A stretch of DNA of 64,000 nt from Pseudomonas fulva (GTDB lineage: Bacteria > Pseudomonadota > Gammaproteobacteria > Pseudomonadales > Pseudomonadaceae). A program made the translations under genes and the position numbers. Shown piece after piece: positions 1-8,100 of the stretch (positions within the stretch are counted from its first letter, which is position 1; each line of letters opens with the position of its first letter). The notes beneath the pieces are model-generated. The model was not told the DNA's origin. It searched no databases and saw only the letters and a program-made list of their open reading frames with translations. Location of the stretch: assembly GCF_023517795.1 (NCBI RefSeq), contig NZ_CP082928.1:2666001-2730000 (forward strand), given 5' to 3'.

Positions 1-2
1 GC

Positions 3-152
3 GATGAAGGCGATTGTGGCGATGTCGACTCGGTGAGCGGTGAGCTCAAGCGCCTGGGCAACATGCTCCACGAGCGCTTCGAGCTCGAGGACTGCCTGAT
101 CGAAGTCCTGCACACCGCCCACAAGCAGCAGGCCACCGCCGCCGCCGTATGA
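3..152 (+). CDS. rsd: Rsd/AlgQ anti-sigma-70 factor, 3' end only
   Basis: This is the last 49 codons of a gene that begins before the window, read in the frame starting at base 3 and ending at TGA 150-152. The C-terminus (…[20 protein letters not shown]…) resembles the end of Rsd/AlgQ, the protein that binds sigma-70 and, in Pseudomonas, influences alginate and siderophore genes. The identification is supported by the next gene, AlgP, which in P. aeruginosa lies close to algQ. Only a fragment is visible, so the call rests on a short match from memory plus context. Confidence 0.7.
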   Translation, partial: DEGDCGDVDSVSGELKRLGNMLHERFELEDCLIEVLHTAHKQQATAAAV

Positions 153-155
153 GCC

Positions 156-188
156 ACGACGCCGCGATCATCCGCGGCGTCGTCGTTT
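156..188 (+). terminator. Rho-independent terminator after rsd
   Basis: An 11-bp GC-rich inverted repeat (ACGACGCCGCG / CGCGGCGTCGT) with a 6-base loop starts just after the rsd stop and is followed by a short T-rich stretch. It separates rsd from algP. Confidence 0.6.
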
Positions 189-291
189 CAGGCCCTCGCG
201 AAGCATTCGCCGGTGCTTGCAAAGCGCCTCTGGCGGGCGCAAATTTCACCCACCCATGTATGGCTTTATCCCATCCGCCTGGAGGCGCGTC

Positions 292-1407
292 ATGCCGGCC
301 ACAAAGAACGTGAAGAAGAAATCGGTCACCACCCCTTTGCATCTGCTGCAGCAGCTTTCCGGAAGCTTGCTCGAGCACCTCGAGAACGCCTGCTCGCAAG
401 CGCTGGTAGATGCCGAGAAGATTCTCGCCAAACTGGAAAAGCAGCGCGGTAGCGCCCAGGAAAAACTGCACAAGGCGCGCGGCAAACTGCAGTCGGCGGT
501 GGCCGACGGCAAGGCCAAGGCACAGTCCAAGGCCAAGGCTGCGGTGGATGAGCTGGAAGGCGTGCTCGATGCGCTGCAGGCTCGCCAGACCGAAACCCGC
601 CTGTACATCGTGCAGCTCAAGCGCGACGCCCAGGAAAGCCTGAAACTGGCCCAGGGTGTTGGCAAGGTGCGTGAGGCGGCCGGCAAGGCCCTCATCAGCC
701 GCGATAAGGCCGAGGCCAAGCCGGCCGCCGCCAAGGCGGCAGTCAAGCCTGCGGCTGCCAAACCAGTTGCCAGGGCGGCTGCAAAACCTGCCGCGAGCAA
801 ACCTGCGGTTAAAGCTGCGGTGAAACCAGCGGCTCGAGCAGCTGCCAAGCCGGCGGCCAAGGCTGCAGCCAACCCCGCTGCCAAGCCGGCTACCAAGGCA
901 GCCGCGAAGCCTGCTGCCAAACCAACCGCTCAAGCCGCCGCGAAATCGGCTAGCGCCAAGCCAGCCGCCAAACCTGCCACTGCCAAAGCCACGGCCAAGC
1001 CAGCTGCCAAAGCGACTGCGAAAGCCGCCACCGCCAAGCCAGCAGCCAAGGCTGCGGTGAAGCCCGCTGCCCAGCCGGCCGCTCAGGCAACTGCCAAACC
1101 GGCCAGCGCCAAACCCGCGGTCAAGCCCGCAGCTAAACCGGCCGCCAAGCCAGCCGCCAAAGCTGCCGCGAAGCCTGCCACTCAGGCTGCGGTGAAACCG
1201 GCTGCCGCCAAGCCGGCGACCAAGGCTGCCGCCAAGCCTGCTGCTGGCAAACCCGCGGCCAAGCCTGCTGGCAAAGCCACTGCTGCAAAGCCGGTGGCCA
1301 AGCCTGAGGCCAGCAAGCCTGCCGTTGCACCGGCGAGCGAGTCGGCTGCTGCGCCCGCGCCTGCCGCCAATGCTGCCAACGGCGCAACGCCGCCAGCCAG
1401 CAACTGA
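292..1407 (+). CDS. algP: AlgP (AlgR3) histone H1-like protein with Lys-Pro-Ala repeats
   Basis: The product is 371 residues in two parts. The first ~140 residues are charged and helical (TTPLHLLQQL near the start, then LVDAEKILAKLEKQR and LKRDAQESLKLAQGVGKV). The remaining ~225 residues are an almost uninterrupted Lys-Pro-Ala-Ala tail like the eukaryotic histone H1 tail. The N-terminal part closely resembles P. aeruginosa AlgP, a DNA-binding protein once implicated in algD transcription. The ATG at 292 is chosen because GGAGG lies six bases upstream and the protein then begins like known AlgP; a longer reading from 217 adds residues with no homology. The tail is basic and should bind DNA non-specifically. 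Repeat-number change by slippage is likely in such DNA. Confidence 0.9.
   Translation: MPATKNVKKKSVTTPLHLLQQLSGSLLEHLENACSQALVDAEKILAKLEKQRGSAQEKLHKARGKLQSAVADGKAKAQSKAKAAVDELEGVLDALQARQTETRLYIVQLKRDAQESLKLAQGVGKVREAAGKALISRDKAEAKPAAAKAAVKPAAAKPVARAAAKPAASKPAVKAAVKPAARAAAKPAAKAAANPAAKPATKAAAKPAAKPTAQAAAKSASAKPAAKPATAKATAKPAAKATAKAATAKPAAKAAVKPAAQPAAQATAKPASAKPAVKPAAKPAAKPAAKAAAKPATQAAVKPAAAKPATKAAAKPAAGKPAAKPAGKATAAKPVAKPEASKPAVAPASESAAAPAPAANAANGATPPASN
718..1329 (+). repeat. KPAA-coding repeat tract inside algP
   Basis: About 600 bases of near-repeats of a 12-base unit (forms of AAG CCG GCC GCC) encode the Lys-Pro-Ala tail of AlgP. Units vary at third positions. The tract opens long meaningless frames on the other strand, which are not genes. 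Confidence 0.85.
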
Positions 1408-1414
1408 TCGGCAT

Positions 1415-1447
1415 CTGAGCCTGCGAGCCTTGTGCTCGCAGGCTCAG
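1415..1447 (+). terminator. Stem-loop between algP and phaI
   Basis: A perfect 14-bp inverted repeat (CTGAGCCTGCGAGC and its complement) with a 5-base loop lies just after the algP stop. No T run follows, so it may act as a Rho-assisted terminator or an mRNA 3' end stabiliser. The remaining bases to 1582 should hold the phaI promoter; I cannot point to clear hexamers. Confidence 0.45.
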
Positions 1448-1582
1448 CCCGCCTCCTCGATCATCGGCATGCACTCGCGCGATCCCCGCGCCAATTAGTA
1501 TGCGTTTTCTAGTTTTGCCCTTTACGGTGCCTGGTAAGCCTGTGTCCTGCAGGCCATCTCCCAAGCTACCGTGAGGTGCCCC

Positions 1583-2011
1583 ATGTCGCGCGTTACCATC
1601 AGCAAGAAGCCGTTTGTCCCTGCCCGCCGCCCTGTCGCTGGCGATCGACCGTCGCGGGTCAGGAAATTGTGGCTCGCCGGTCTGGGTGCTTATGCCAGGG
1701 TTGGCCAGGAGGGCCTGGAGTATTTCCAGACGCTGGTGCACCTGGGGGAGCAAGCGGAACAGCGCGGCAGGAAACAGGTCAATGAACAAGTCGAGGCGGC
1801 CAATGGCCAGCTCGACGAAGCCAGAAGCAGAGTGTCCGTTGTGAAGAACCAGGTCGCCGCGCGCATCGAAAAGATCGAGCAGGCCTTCGATTCACGCGTG
1901 GCTGGCGCACTGAACCGCCTTGGCATCCCCGCCCGACAGGATATCCAAGCCCTGTCTGCTAAGCTGGATGAGCTGAGCGCGTTGCTCGAGCGTGTCGCGC
2001 GTACCCAATGA
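1583..2011 (+). CDS. phaI: PhaI-type phasin
   Basis: This is a 142-residue protein of the phasin family that coats polyhydroxyalkanoate granules. The core KLWLAGLGAYARVGQEG is the phasin signature also found in the next gene, and the rest is a long amphipathic helix (about residues 60-140) expected to lie on the granule surface. Its length matches known PhaI (about 139 residues). The ATG at 1583 has a purine-rich site (GTGAGG) six bases upstream. It is followed after 10 bases by phaF, the usual phaI-phaF order. No PHA synthase or depolymerase gene is beside it in this window, unlike the familiar Pseudomonas arrangement. Confidence 0.85.
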   Translation: MSRVTISKKPFVPARRPVAGDRPSRVRKLWLAGLGAYARVGQEGLEYFQTLVHLGEQAEQRGRKQVNEQVEAANGQLDEARSRVSVVKNQVAARIEKIEQAFDSRVAGALNRLGIPARQDIQALSAKLDELSALLERVARTQ

Positions 2012-2021
2012 GGAGAGCAGG

Positions 2022-2834
2022 ATGGCTGTCAAAAAGAAAACCGAGAAACAGACCAGCTCATGGATCGGCGAGGTTGAAAAGTACTCGCGGCAGATCTGGT
2101 TGGCAGGCCTGGGCGCTTACTCCAAGGTCAGCAAGGACGGCACCAAGCTGTTCGATACCCTGGTCAAGGATGGCGAAAAGGCCGAGAAGGCCGCCAAGGG
2201 CAATGTCGACAAGCAGGCCGATGCGATGAAAGCGTCGGTCGATTCGTCCGTCACCAGCGCCCGTTCGCGGGTCGACGAGGTCAAGGGCAAGGCGATCGGC
2301 AAGTGGAGTGAACTCGAGGAGGCGTTCGACAAGCGTCTCAACAATGCCATCTCCCGTCTGGGCGTGCCGAGCCGTAACGAGGTCAAGGCGCTCAACGACA
2401 AGGTCGACCTGCTGACCCGTCAGTTGGAGACACTGACCGGCGTGTCCAGCAAGGCGACCGCCAAACCGGCGATGAGCAAGGCCGCGGCCAAGCCGGCTAG
2501 CAAAACGGCGACCACGCGCAAGGCAGCTGCCAGCAGCAAGGCGGCCAGCACGGCAGCGGCGAAACCAGCTGCCACGTCCGCCGCTGCCAAATCCGCACCT
2601 GCCCGGAAAGCACCGGTGAGCAAGACGGCAGCAGGCAAGCCGGCCGCCGCTACCAAGACTCCGCTCAAACCGACGGCTAAAACGGCTGCCAAGCCCGTGG
2701 CCAAATCGGCGGGCAAAGCCGCCATCAAGCCGGCAGCGAAGAAGCCAGCGGCGAGTAAGGCCGCCACGGCGCCAGCCGCGCCGATCACCACGCCTGGGAC
2801 AGCGACTACCAACGCTTCGGACACTCAGTCCTAA
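2022..2834 (+). CDS. phaF: PhaF phasin with histone-like C-terminus
   Basis: The 270-residue product has an N-terminal phasin domain (IWLAGLGAYSKVSKDG near residue 27, then a leucine-heptad helix to about residue 142). The C-terminal half is Lys/Ala/Pro-rich and resembles histone H1. This two-part design is that of PhaF, which binds PHA granules and nucleoid DNA and helps partition granules at division. AGGAGAGCAGG precedes the ATG at 2022. It forms an operon with phaI. The tail is less regular than that of AlgP upstream but of the same kind; the two genes may exchange repeats by recombination. Confidence 0.88.
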   Translation: MAVKKKTEKQTSSWIGEVEKYSRQIWLAGLGAYSKVSKDGTKLFDTLVKDGEKAEKAAKGNVDKQADAMKASVDSSVTSARSRVDEVKGKAIGKWSELEEAFDKRLNNAISRLGVPSRNEVKALNDKVDLLTRQLETLTGVSSKATAKPAMSKAAAKPASKTATTRKAAASSKAASTAAAKPAATSAAAKSAPARKAPVSKTAAGKPAAATKTPLKPTAKTAAKPVAKSAGKAAIKPAAKKPAASKAATAPAAPITTPGTATTNASDTQS

Positions 2835-2854
2835 GGCGGTCGCTCGTCTGTCAA

Positions 2855-2886
2855 ACGCCCGATTCTGTATCGGGCGTGTCTGTTTG
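2855..2886 (+). terminator. Terminator after phaF
   Basis: A 9-bp inverted repeat (ACGCCCGAT / ATCGGGCGT) with a TCTGT loop is followed by GTCTGTTTG. It closes the phaIF operon ahead of the convergent gene. Confidence 0.65.
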
Positions 2887-2941
2887 CAACTGGCGTTTTC
2901 GACCAGGCGGAAGTCAGGCCAGTTCTACCGACCGGCGGATG

Positions 2942-3313
2942 TCAGAGCATCAGGCGTACGACCGACTCGTTCGGGTCGCGGGATTGGCCGGCAGCGGCCA
3001 GGGCATCCAGGTAGTCACGCCACAGTTCGTCCTGGCGCAGAGCCAGTTGGTGCAGGTAGTCCCAGCTGAACAGCCCGCTGTCATGGCCGTCATCGAAGGT
3101 CAGCTTGAGGGCGTAGTTGCCGGCGGGCTCGATGCCGACCAGTGCGACGTTCATCTTGCCGGTCTGCAGGATGGGCTTGCCGTGGCCCTGCACCTCGGCG
3201 GAGGGGGAATGCACGCGCAGGAATTCGGCGGGCAGCCGGTAGCTGTCGCTGCCGTAGTGCAGCTCCAGGACGCGCGAGGCCTTGTGCAGCTTGATCGAGG
3301 TGGGGATGAGCAC
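2942..3313 (-). CDS. DUF971 / gamma-butyrobetaine hydroxylase-like N-domain protein
   Basis: This 123-residue protein belongs to the small DUF971 family, which matches the N-terminal domain of gamma-butyrobetaine hydroxylase; the function is not established. Visible family features are SIKLHKASRVLELHY at the N-terminus and LKLTFDDGHDSGLFSW, in which the Asp-Gly-His element is conserved. The start is GTG at 3313 with GGAG six bases upstream. It follows hslU on the same strand by 63 bases, as it does in other Pseudomonas, so it may be the last gene of the hslVU unit, though a strong hairpin lies between them. Confidence 0.8.
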   Translation of the reverse strand: MLIPTSIKLHKASRVLELHYGSDSYRLPAEFLRVHSPSAEVQGHGKPILQTGKMNVALVGIEPAGNYALKLTFDDGHDSGLFSWDYLHQLALRQDELWRDYLDALAAAGQSRDPNESVVRLML

Positions 3314-3339
3314 GTTGGGCTCCAGGCGGGCTGAAAGAC

Positions 3340-3365
3340 TGCACGGCGCCGCCTGGCGCCGTGCA
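3340..3365 (-). other. Intercistronic hairpin downstream of hslU
   Basis: A perfect 11-bp inverted repeat (TGCACGGCGCC and its complement, 4-base loop) lies 12 bases after the hslU stop. Read on the minus strand it is followed by GTCTTTCAG. It may terminate part of the hslVU transcript or protect its 3' end. Confidence 0.5.
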
Positions 3366-3376
3366 GGGTCAGGCTA

Positions 3377-4717
3377 TCAGAGAATGTAGCGCGACAGGTC
3401 TTCGTCCTGCGCCAGCTCGCCCAGGTGGCTGTTCACGTAGGCGGCGTCGATGCGGATGGTTTCACCGCCCTGCTGGCCCGCCAGGTCACCGGCGCTGAAC
3501 GACACCTCTTCGAGCAGACGCTCGAGCAGGGTGTGCAGGCGACGGGCACCGATGTTCTCGGTCTTCTCGTTGACCTGCCAGGCGATCTCGGCGATGCGCT
3601 TGATGCCCTCGTCGACGAATTCGACGCCCAGGCCTTCGGTCTGCAGCAGCGCCACGTACTGCTCGGTGAGCGAGGCGTGGGGTTCGCTGAGGATGCGCTC
3701 GAAATCTTCCGGGCTCAGGGCCTTGAGCTCGACGCGGATCGGCAGGCGGCCCTGCAGCTCCGGCACCAGGTCGCTCGGCTTGCTGAGGTGGAAGGCACCC
3801 GAGGCGATGAACAGGATATGGTCGGTCTTGACCATGCCCAGCTTGGTGTTCACGGTGCAGCCCTCGATCAGCGGCAGCAGGTCGCGCTGCACGCCTTCGC
3901 GGGACACGTCGGCGCCGCCGGCGTTGGCGCGCTTGGCCACCTTGTCGATCTCGTCGATGAACACGATGCCGTGCTGCTCGACGGCTTCCAGGGCCTTGGC
4001 CTTGAGTTCTTCCTCGTTGACCAGGCGACCGGCTTCCTCGTCACGCACCAGTTTCAGCGCGTCCTTGACCTTGAGCTTGCGGCTCTTCTTCTTGCCCTTG
4101 CCCATGTTGGAGAACAGGTTCTGCAACTGGCTGGTCATTTCTTCCATGCCGGGCGGGGTCATGATCTCGATGCCGGCCGGGCTGTCGGCCACTTCGATGT
4201 CGATTTCCTTGTCGTCCAGCTGGCCTTCGCGCAGGCGCTTGCGGAACAGCTGGCGGGTGTTCGAGTCGCTGCTCGACGCTGCTTCCTCGGCAAAGCCGCT
4301 GCGTGCCGGTGGCAGCAGGGCATCGAGGATGCGGTCCTCGGCGGCGTCTTCGGCACGGTGGCGTACGCGGATGATTTCCTGCTCGCGCAGCATCTTCAGG
4401 GCGGCATCGGCGAGGTCGCGGATGATCGACTCGACGTCACGGCCGACATAGCCGACCTCGGTGAACTTGGTGGCTTCGACCTTGAGGAACGGCGCGTTGG
4501 CCAGCTTGGCCAGGCGGCGGGCGATTTCGGTCTTGCCGACGCCGGTGGGGCCGATCATCAGGATGTTTTTCGGCGTGACCTCGGCGCGCAGCTCGGCCGG
4601 CAGCTGCATGCGCCGCCAGCGGTTGCGCAGGGCGATGGCCACGGCGCGCTTGGCGTCGTCCTGGCCGATGATGTGGCGGTTGAGTTCGTGAACGATCTCG
4701 CGGGGTGTCATGGACAT
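3377..4717 (-). CDS. hslU: HslU, ATPase subunit of the HslVU protease
   Basis: HslU is the AAA+ unfoldase that feeds substrates to HslV in the cytoplasm. The 446-residue product has the expected length and starts [14 protein letters not shown] as in P. aeruginosa. Walker A is GPTGVGKTE near residue 56, the I-domain spans about 110-240, Walker B is IVFIDEIDK near 253, and the sensor/arginine-finger region includes GRLPIRVEL. The C-terminal tail ending SRYIL is the part known to dock into and activate HslV. It lies 25 bases downstream of hslV and is co-transcribed with it. Confidence 0.97.
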   Translation of the reverse strand: MSMTPREIVHELNRHIIGQDDAKRAVAIALRNRWRRMQLPAELRAEVTPKNILMIGPTGVGKTEIARRLAKLANAPFLKVEATKFTEVGYVGRDVESIIRDLADAALKMLREQEIIRVRHRAEDAAEDRILDALLPPARSGFAEEAASSSDSNTRQLFRKRLREGQLDDKEIDIEVADSPAGIEIMTPPGMEEMTSQLQNLFSNMGKGKKKSRKLKVKDALKLVRDEEAGRLVNEEELKAKALEAVEQHGIVFIDEIDKVAKRANAGGADVSREGVQRDLLPLIEGCTVNTKLGMVKTDHILFIASGAFHLSKPSDLVPELQGRLPIRVELKALSPEDFERILSEPHASLTEQYVALLQTEGLGVEFVDEGIKRIAEIAWQVNEKTENIGARRLHTLLERLLEEVSFSAGDLAGQQGGETIRIDAAYVNSHLGELAQDEDLSRYIL

Positions 4718-4742
4718 GGGCGGGCTCCGATCCGGACTGGCT

Positions 4743-5279
4743 TCAAACGGCCGAGTCCAGTTCCTCGATGGTCAGGTTCTGGTTGGTGAACACGCAGATC
4801 GAGCCGGCGATGTTCAGCGCGGTTTCGGCGATCTCGCGGGCGCCCAGGTCGTCGCCGCCTTTTTGCAGAAGCGCCAGGGCCGCGGCCTGGGCGAAGCCAC
4901 CACCGGAGCCCATGGCGATCAGGCCATGCTCGGGTTCGACCACGTCACCATTGCCGGTGATGATCAGCGAGGCGTCCTTGTTGGCCACCGCGAGCATGGC
5001 TTCCAGGCGGCTCAGGGAACGATCGGTACGCCAGTCCTTGGCCAGTTCGACGGCGGCGCGTACCAGGTGGCCCTGGTGCCTTTCGAGCTGGGCTTCGAAG
5101 CGCTCGAACAGGGTGAAGGCATCGGCAGTGGCACCGGCGAAGCCGGCGATCACCTGGCCGTGGTAGAGGCGACGAACCTTCTTGGCGTTGCCTTTCATCA
5201 CGGTGTTGCCGAGCGAAACCTGGCCGTCGCCACCCATGACGACTTTGCCATGGCGGCGGACTGAAACGATGGTGGTCAA
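4743..5279 (-). CDS. hslV: HslV, peptidase subunit of the HslVU protease (TTG start)
   Basis: HslV is a proteasome-beta-like threonine peptidase. The mature enzyme must begin with the catalytic Thr exposed after Met removal, and family members begin TTIVSVRR. Here that requires the TTG codon at 5279, giving 178 residues; the longer reading from GTG 5294 would bury the nucleophile behind five extra residues. GGAG lies about nine bases upstream of the [23 protein letters not shown] and the C-terminus [10 protein letters not shown] match the family. A promoter of the heat-shock type lies about 45 bases upstream. The gene heads the hslVU operon. Confidence 0.96.
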   Translation of the reverse strand: MTTIVSVRRHGKVVMGGDGQVSLGNTVMKGNAKKVRRLYHGQVIAGFAGATADAFTLFERFEAQLERHQGHLVRAAVELAKDWRTDRSLSRLEAMLAVANKDASLIITGNGDVVEPEHGLIAMGSGGGFAQAAALALLQKGGDDLGAREIAETALNIAGSICVFTNQNLTIEELDSAV

Positions 5280-5325
5280 GGGGAGAGTCTCCACGCTGCG
5301 GGGCGAAATGGCCCTGATGACTCTC

Positions 5326-5352
5326 AGATGGGGGCCCGTCGCGGTTTTTCAA
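5326..5352 (-). promoter_or_regulatory. RpoH (sigma-32) type promoter of hslVU
   Basis: On the minus strand TTGAAA (5352-5347) is followed after 13 bases by CCCCATCT (5333-5326). This fits the sigma-32 consensus (CTTGAAA, then CCCCATnT at 11-16 bases) and sits about 45 bases before hslV, an operon known to be heat-shock controlled in enterobacteria. Confidence 0.7.
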
Positions 5353-5361
5353 CCGGCGGCG

Positions 5362-5510
5362 GGTTAGCAGGCCATTGAAAAGCGTAGGCGAGGCCGCCGA
5401 TGCGAGGCAAAACAGGCTAAAAAGCGCAGTTTACGTGTTGTAAATGAGCATTTTTAGCCTGTTTTAACGAAGCAGCGGCAACGCAGGTAGCTTTTCAATC
5501 GCCTGTTAAA
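5362..5510. repeat. Nested imperfect palindrome, possible MITE-like element
   Basis: About 149 bases fold onto themselves. The outer arms are CAGGCCATTGAAAAGC (5369-5384) and GCTTTTCAATCGCCTG (about 5490-5505). The inner arms are AAAACAGGCTAAAAA (from about 5409) and TTTTTAGCCTGTTTT (about 5451-5465), around a GTTTAC / GTAAAT centre. It fills the space between the hslV promoter and the convergently read SPOR gene end, has no coding capacity and is less GC-rich than its surroundings. The symmetry suggests a non-autonomous repeat or a two-way terminator. Confidence 0.7.
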
Positions 5511-5515
5511 GGGGA

Positions 5516-6217
5516 TCAGCGCAGCTGGCGCTGCTGCAACAGCAGGTTGCCGAAACCGCCAGCCGCCAGGGTCTTCTGGGCGCTGGCCAGTTGCTCGCGG
5601 TTGGCGAAGGGGCCGACCAGCACGCGGTGCCAGGTCTTGTCCTGCACGGTGCCGGATTCCACCCGCACGTTCTGGCCGAGCAGGATGATCTGCGCACGCA
5701 TGCTTTCGGCCTTGTCCTTGCTCGGGAACGAGCCGGCCTGCAGGAAGAATTGCGTGGTCAGCGGTGCCTGGCTGGTCTCTGCCGGTTTGGCCACCGGCGG
5801 CGCCGGCGGGGGTGTTTCGCCATTCAGCGCGGCCTGGGCGCGGGCAGCGTCGATCTTGGCGGCCTCTTCAGGGGTTACCGGCTTCGGCTCAGGCGTGGGT
5901 GTGGTGGGGGGCGGCACGGCATCCGGCGGCACGATCACCTCGGACTCCGGCAGCAGGGTGTAGAAGTCGTACTTGGGCTTGCCCGGCTCCTGGCTGGTGG
6001 CCGAGGGCGTCGGCTTGGGCGTGGTGCTGGCGCGCTCCGGCTGTGGCTTGTCGCGCTTGACCGCCTCGTCGCCCGGCTTGAGGTTGAGCAGCAGGGTGAC
6101 GAACACGCCCACGGCCAGGCCGCAGGCGAGCCAGATCCAGCCGGGTACCGGGCGTTTGCTCGGGGCCTTGTAGCGGCTGGCGCCGCGTTTGGGTGCTGGC
6201 TTCTTGCGAGCTGCCAC
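5516..6217 (-). CDS. SPOR-domain inner-membrane protein (FtsN-like)
   Basis: The 233-residue product has a short basic cytoplasmic N-terminus, one membrane segment (about residues 26-45, WIWLACGLAVGVFVTLLL), a Pro/Thr/Ala-rich periplasmic linker, and a C-terminal SPOR domain (about 150-230, FFLQAGSFPSKDKAESMRAQ…VLVGPFANREQA-like). SPOR domains bind denuded peptidoglycan at the septum, so a role in cell division like FtsN is likely. The start is GTG at 6217, immediately after the argS stop, with GGAG within the argS 3' end, so the two are co-translated. The same gene lies between hslV and argS in other Pseudomonas. Confidence 0.85.
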   Translation of the reverse strand: MAARKKPAPKRGASRYKAPSKRPVPGWIWLACGLAVGVFVTLLLNLKPGDEAVKRDKPQPERASTTPKPTPSATSQEPGKPKYDFYTLLPESEVIVPPDAVPPPTTPTPEPKPVTPEEAAKIDAARAQAALNGETPPPAPPVAKPAETSQAPLTTQFFLQAGSFPSKDKAESMRAQIILLGQNVRVESGTVQDKTWHRVLVGPFANREQLASAQKTLAAGGFGNLLLQQRQLR

Positions 6218-7957
6218 TTACATGCGCTCCAGGGTTTCCAGGCCCAGCAATTGCAGGCCTTGCTTGAGGGTACGGCGGGTCAGGGCGGCAAGACGCAGGC
6301 GGCTCTGGCGGGTGCCTTCGTCTTCGGCGCCGAGCACCGGGCAATGCTCGTAGAAGCTGGAAAACAGCCCGGCCACGTCGTAGAGGTAGGCGCACAGCAG
6401 GTGCGGCGTGCCCTTGTCGGCGACGCTGCCCAGCACTTCGCCGAACTGCGCGAGCTTGCCGGCCAGTTCGATTTCCTGGGGCGCATGAAGTTCGATATGG
6501 CCGCCGATCTCCTCGATGCCCTTGCCCAGCTTGCGGAAGATGCTCGCGGTACGGGTATAGGCGTACAGCAGGTAGGGCGCGGTATTGCCTTCGAAGCTGA
6601 GCATCAGCTCGAAGTTGAAGCTGTAGTCGCTGGTGCGGTGCTTGGACAGGTCGGCGTACTTGACCGCACCGATGCCCACCGCACGGGCGATCTGCCGCAG
6701 TTCGGCGTCATCCAGTTCCGGGTTCTTAGCCTTGACCAGCTCGTAGGCGCGCGATTCGGCCTCGTCGAGCAGGTCGATCAGCTTCACGGTGCCGCCATCG
6801 CGGGTCTTGAACGGGCGGCCATCGGCGCCGTTCATGGTGCCGAAGCCCATGTGCTCCAGTTCCATGCCCTCGTGCACGAAGCCGGCGCGGCGGGCGACTT
6901 CGAAAGCCATCTGGAAGTGCAGGGCCTGGCGCTGGTCGACGAAGTACAGGGCGCGGTCGGCCTTGAGCACCTGGCTACGATAGCGCATGGCCGCCAGGTC
7001 GGTGGTCGAGTACAGGTAGCCACCGCCGGCCTTCTGCACGATCACCGGCAGCGGGTTGCCCTCGGCATTCTTGTACTCTTCGAGGAAGACGCACTGGGCG
7101 CCGTTGTCCTCGGTGAGCAGGCCCTTGCTGCGCAGGTCGGCGACCACATTGGCCAGGTCGGCATTGTAGGCGCTTTCGCCCTTGACGTCGGCGGGGGTCA
7201 GCTTGACGCCCAGGCGGTCATAGGCCTTCTGGCAGTGGCTCAGGGAGATGGCATTGAAGCGGTTCCACAGACGCATGCACTCCGGCTCGCCGGCCTGCAG
7301 TTCGACGACAAGGGCGCGGGCGCGTTCGGCGAATTCCGGTGAATCGTCGAAACGCTTCTTGGCGGCGCGGTAGAAGCCTTCCAGGTCGGCCAGCTCGCTT
7401 TCCGCGGCGGCCGGGTTCTCTTCCATGAAGGCCAGCAGCATGCCGAACTGGGTGCCCCAGTCGCCCACGTGGTTCTGGCGGATCACCTCGTCGCCGAGAA
7501 ATTCCAGCACCCGCGCCACGGCGTCGCCGATGATGGTCGAGCGCAGGTGGCCAACGTGCATTTCCTTGGCCAGGTTTGGCGACGACAGGTCGACGACCAC
7601 GCGCTGCGTCGGGCCGTTCTTGCGCACGCCCAGGTGCTCGTCGGCCAGGGCCGCTTCCAGGCGCTCGGCCAGGGCGTCGCTGTTCTGGAAGAAGTTGAGA
7701 AAGCCGGGCCCGGCGATCTCGACCTTGCTGATCTGCGCATCGGCAGGCAGCGCGTCGATCAGCTTCTGGGCCAGGTCGCGGGGCTTCATGCCGGCCGGTT
7801 TGGCCAGCATCATGGCGATGTTGCTGGCGAAGTCGCCGTGGGTCTTGTCGCGGGTGTTCTCCACCTGGATCGTCGGGCTCAGGCCGTCGGGCAGCACGCC
7901 TTCGGCGGTCAGGCGGGTCAGGGCTTGCTGGATCAGGTGGCGAATGCTGTCTTTCAT
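6218..7957 (-). CDS. argS: Arginyl-tRNA synthetase
   Basis: ArgS charges tRNA-Arg with arginine in the cytoplasm. The 579-residue protein has the N-terminal Add-1 domain (about 1-110), the class I HIGH motif as HVGH within [17 protein letters not shown] near residue 125, the catalytic fold to about 380, and the C-terminal DALR anticodon-binding domain ([18 protein letters not shown] onward). As in many bacterial ArgRS, a canonical KMSKS is absent. The ATG at 7957 begins [13 protein letters not shown] like P. aeruginosa ArgS; the upstream extension of the frame shows no homology. A near-perfect -10 box lies about 60 bases upstream. Confidence 0.97.
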   Translation of the reverse strand: MKDSIRHLIQQALTRLTAEGVLPDGLSPTIQVENTRDKTHGDFASNIAMMLAKPAGMKPRDLAQKLIDALPADAQISKVEIAGPGFLNFFQNSDALAERLEAALADEHLGVRKNGPTQRVVVDLSSPNLAKEMHVGHLRSTIIGDAVARVLEFLGDEVIRQNHVGDWGTQFGMLLAFMEENPAAAESELADLEGFYRAAKKRFDDSPEFAERARALVVELQAGEPECMRLWNRFNAISLSHCQKAYDRLGVKLTPADVKGESAYNADLANVVADLRSKGLLTEDNGAQCVFLEEYKNAEGNPLPVIVQKAGGGYLYSTTDLAAMRYRSQVLKADRALYFVDQRQALHFQMAFEVARRAGFVHEGMELEHMGFGTMNGADGRPFKTRDGGTVKLIDLLDEAESRAYELVKAKNPELDDAELRQIARAVGIGAVKYADLSKHRTSDYSFNFELMLSFEGNTAPYLLYAYTRTASIFRKLGKGIEEIGGHIELHAPQEIELAGKLAQFGEVLGSVADKGTPHLLCAYLYDVAGLFSSFYEHCPVLGAEDEGTRQSRLRLAALTRRTLKQGLQLLGLETLERM

Positions 7958-8017
7958 GGTCTGCTCGTTCGGCCGCGAGGTGCGGCGCCGCTCGAAAGCG
8001 TGGGTGGAAAACTGCGC

Positions 8018-8023
8018 ATTATA
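8018..8023 (-). promoter_or_regulatory. -10 box of the argS promoter
   Basis: TATAAT is read on the minus strand about 60 bases before argS. Possible -35 elements (TTGCGG with a short 14-base spacer, or GGCTTG at 17 bases) are weak, so only the -10 is marked. Confidence 0.5.
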
Positions 8024-8100
8024 AAAGCAGCCGCGGGCCGCAAGCCACCGGCGGCGCGGAAAAGCGCGCCGCAGTTGTCTCCGGATGCGAGCCGGGGTGT

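Noticed and set aside
46..933. Minus-strand frames opposite algP
   Set aside because: They are created by the KPAA repeat tract; translations are Gly/Leu/Ala/Arg repeats.
718..1329. Possible CRISPR or tandem-repeat array
   Set aside because: The repeats are in frame, 12 bases, without unique spacers, and encode the Lys-Pro-Ala tail.
8051..8072. GC-rich hairpin upstream of priA's stop, considered as a terminator
   Set aside because: Stem of 8 bp but no T run on either strand, and it overlaps the argS promoter area.
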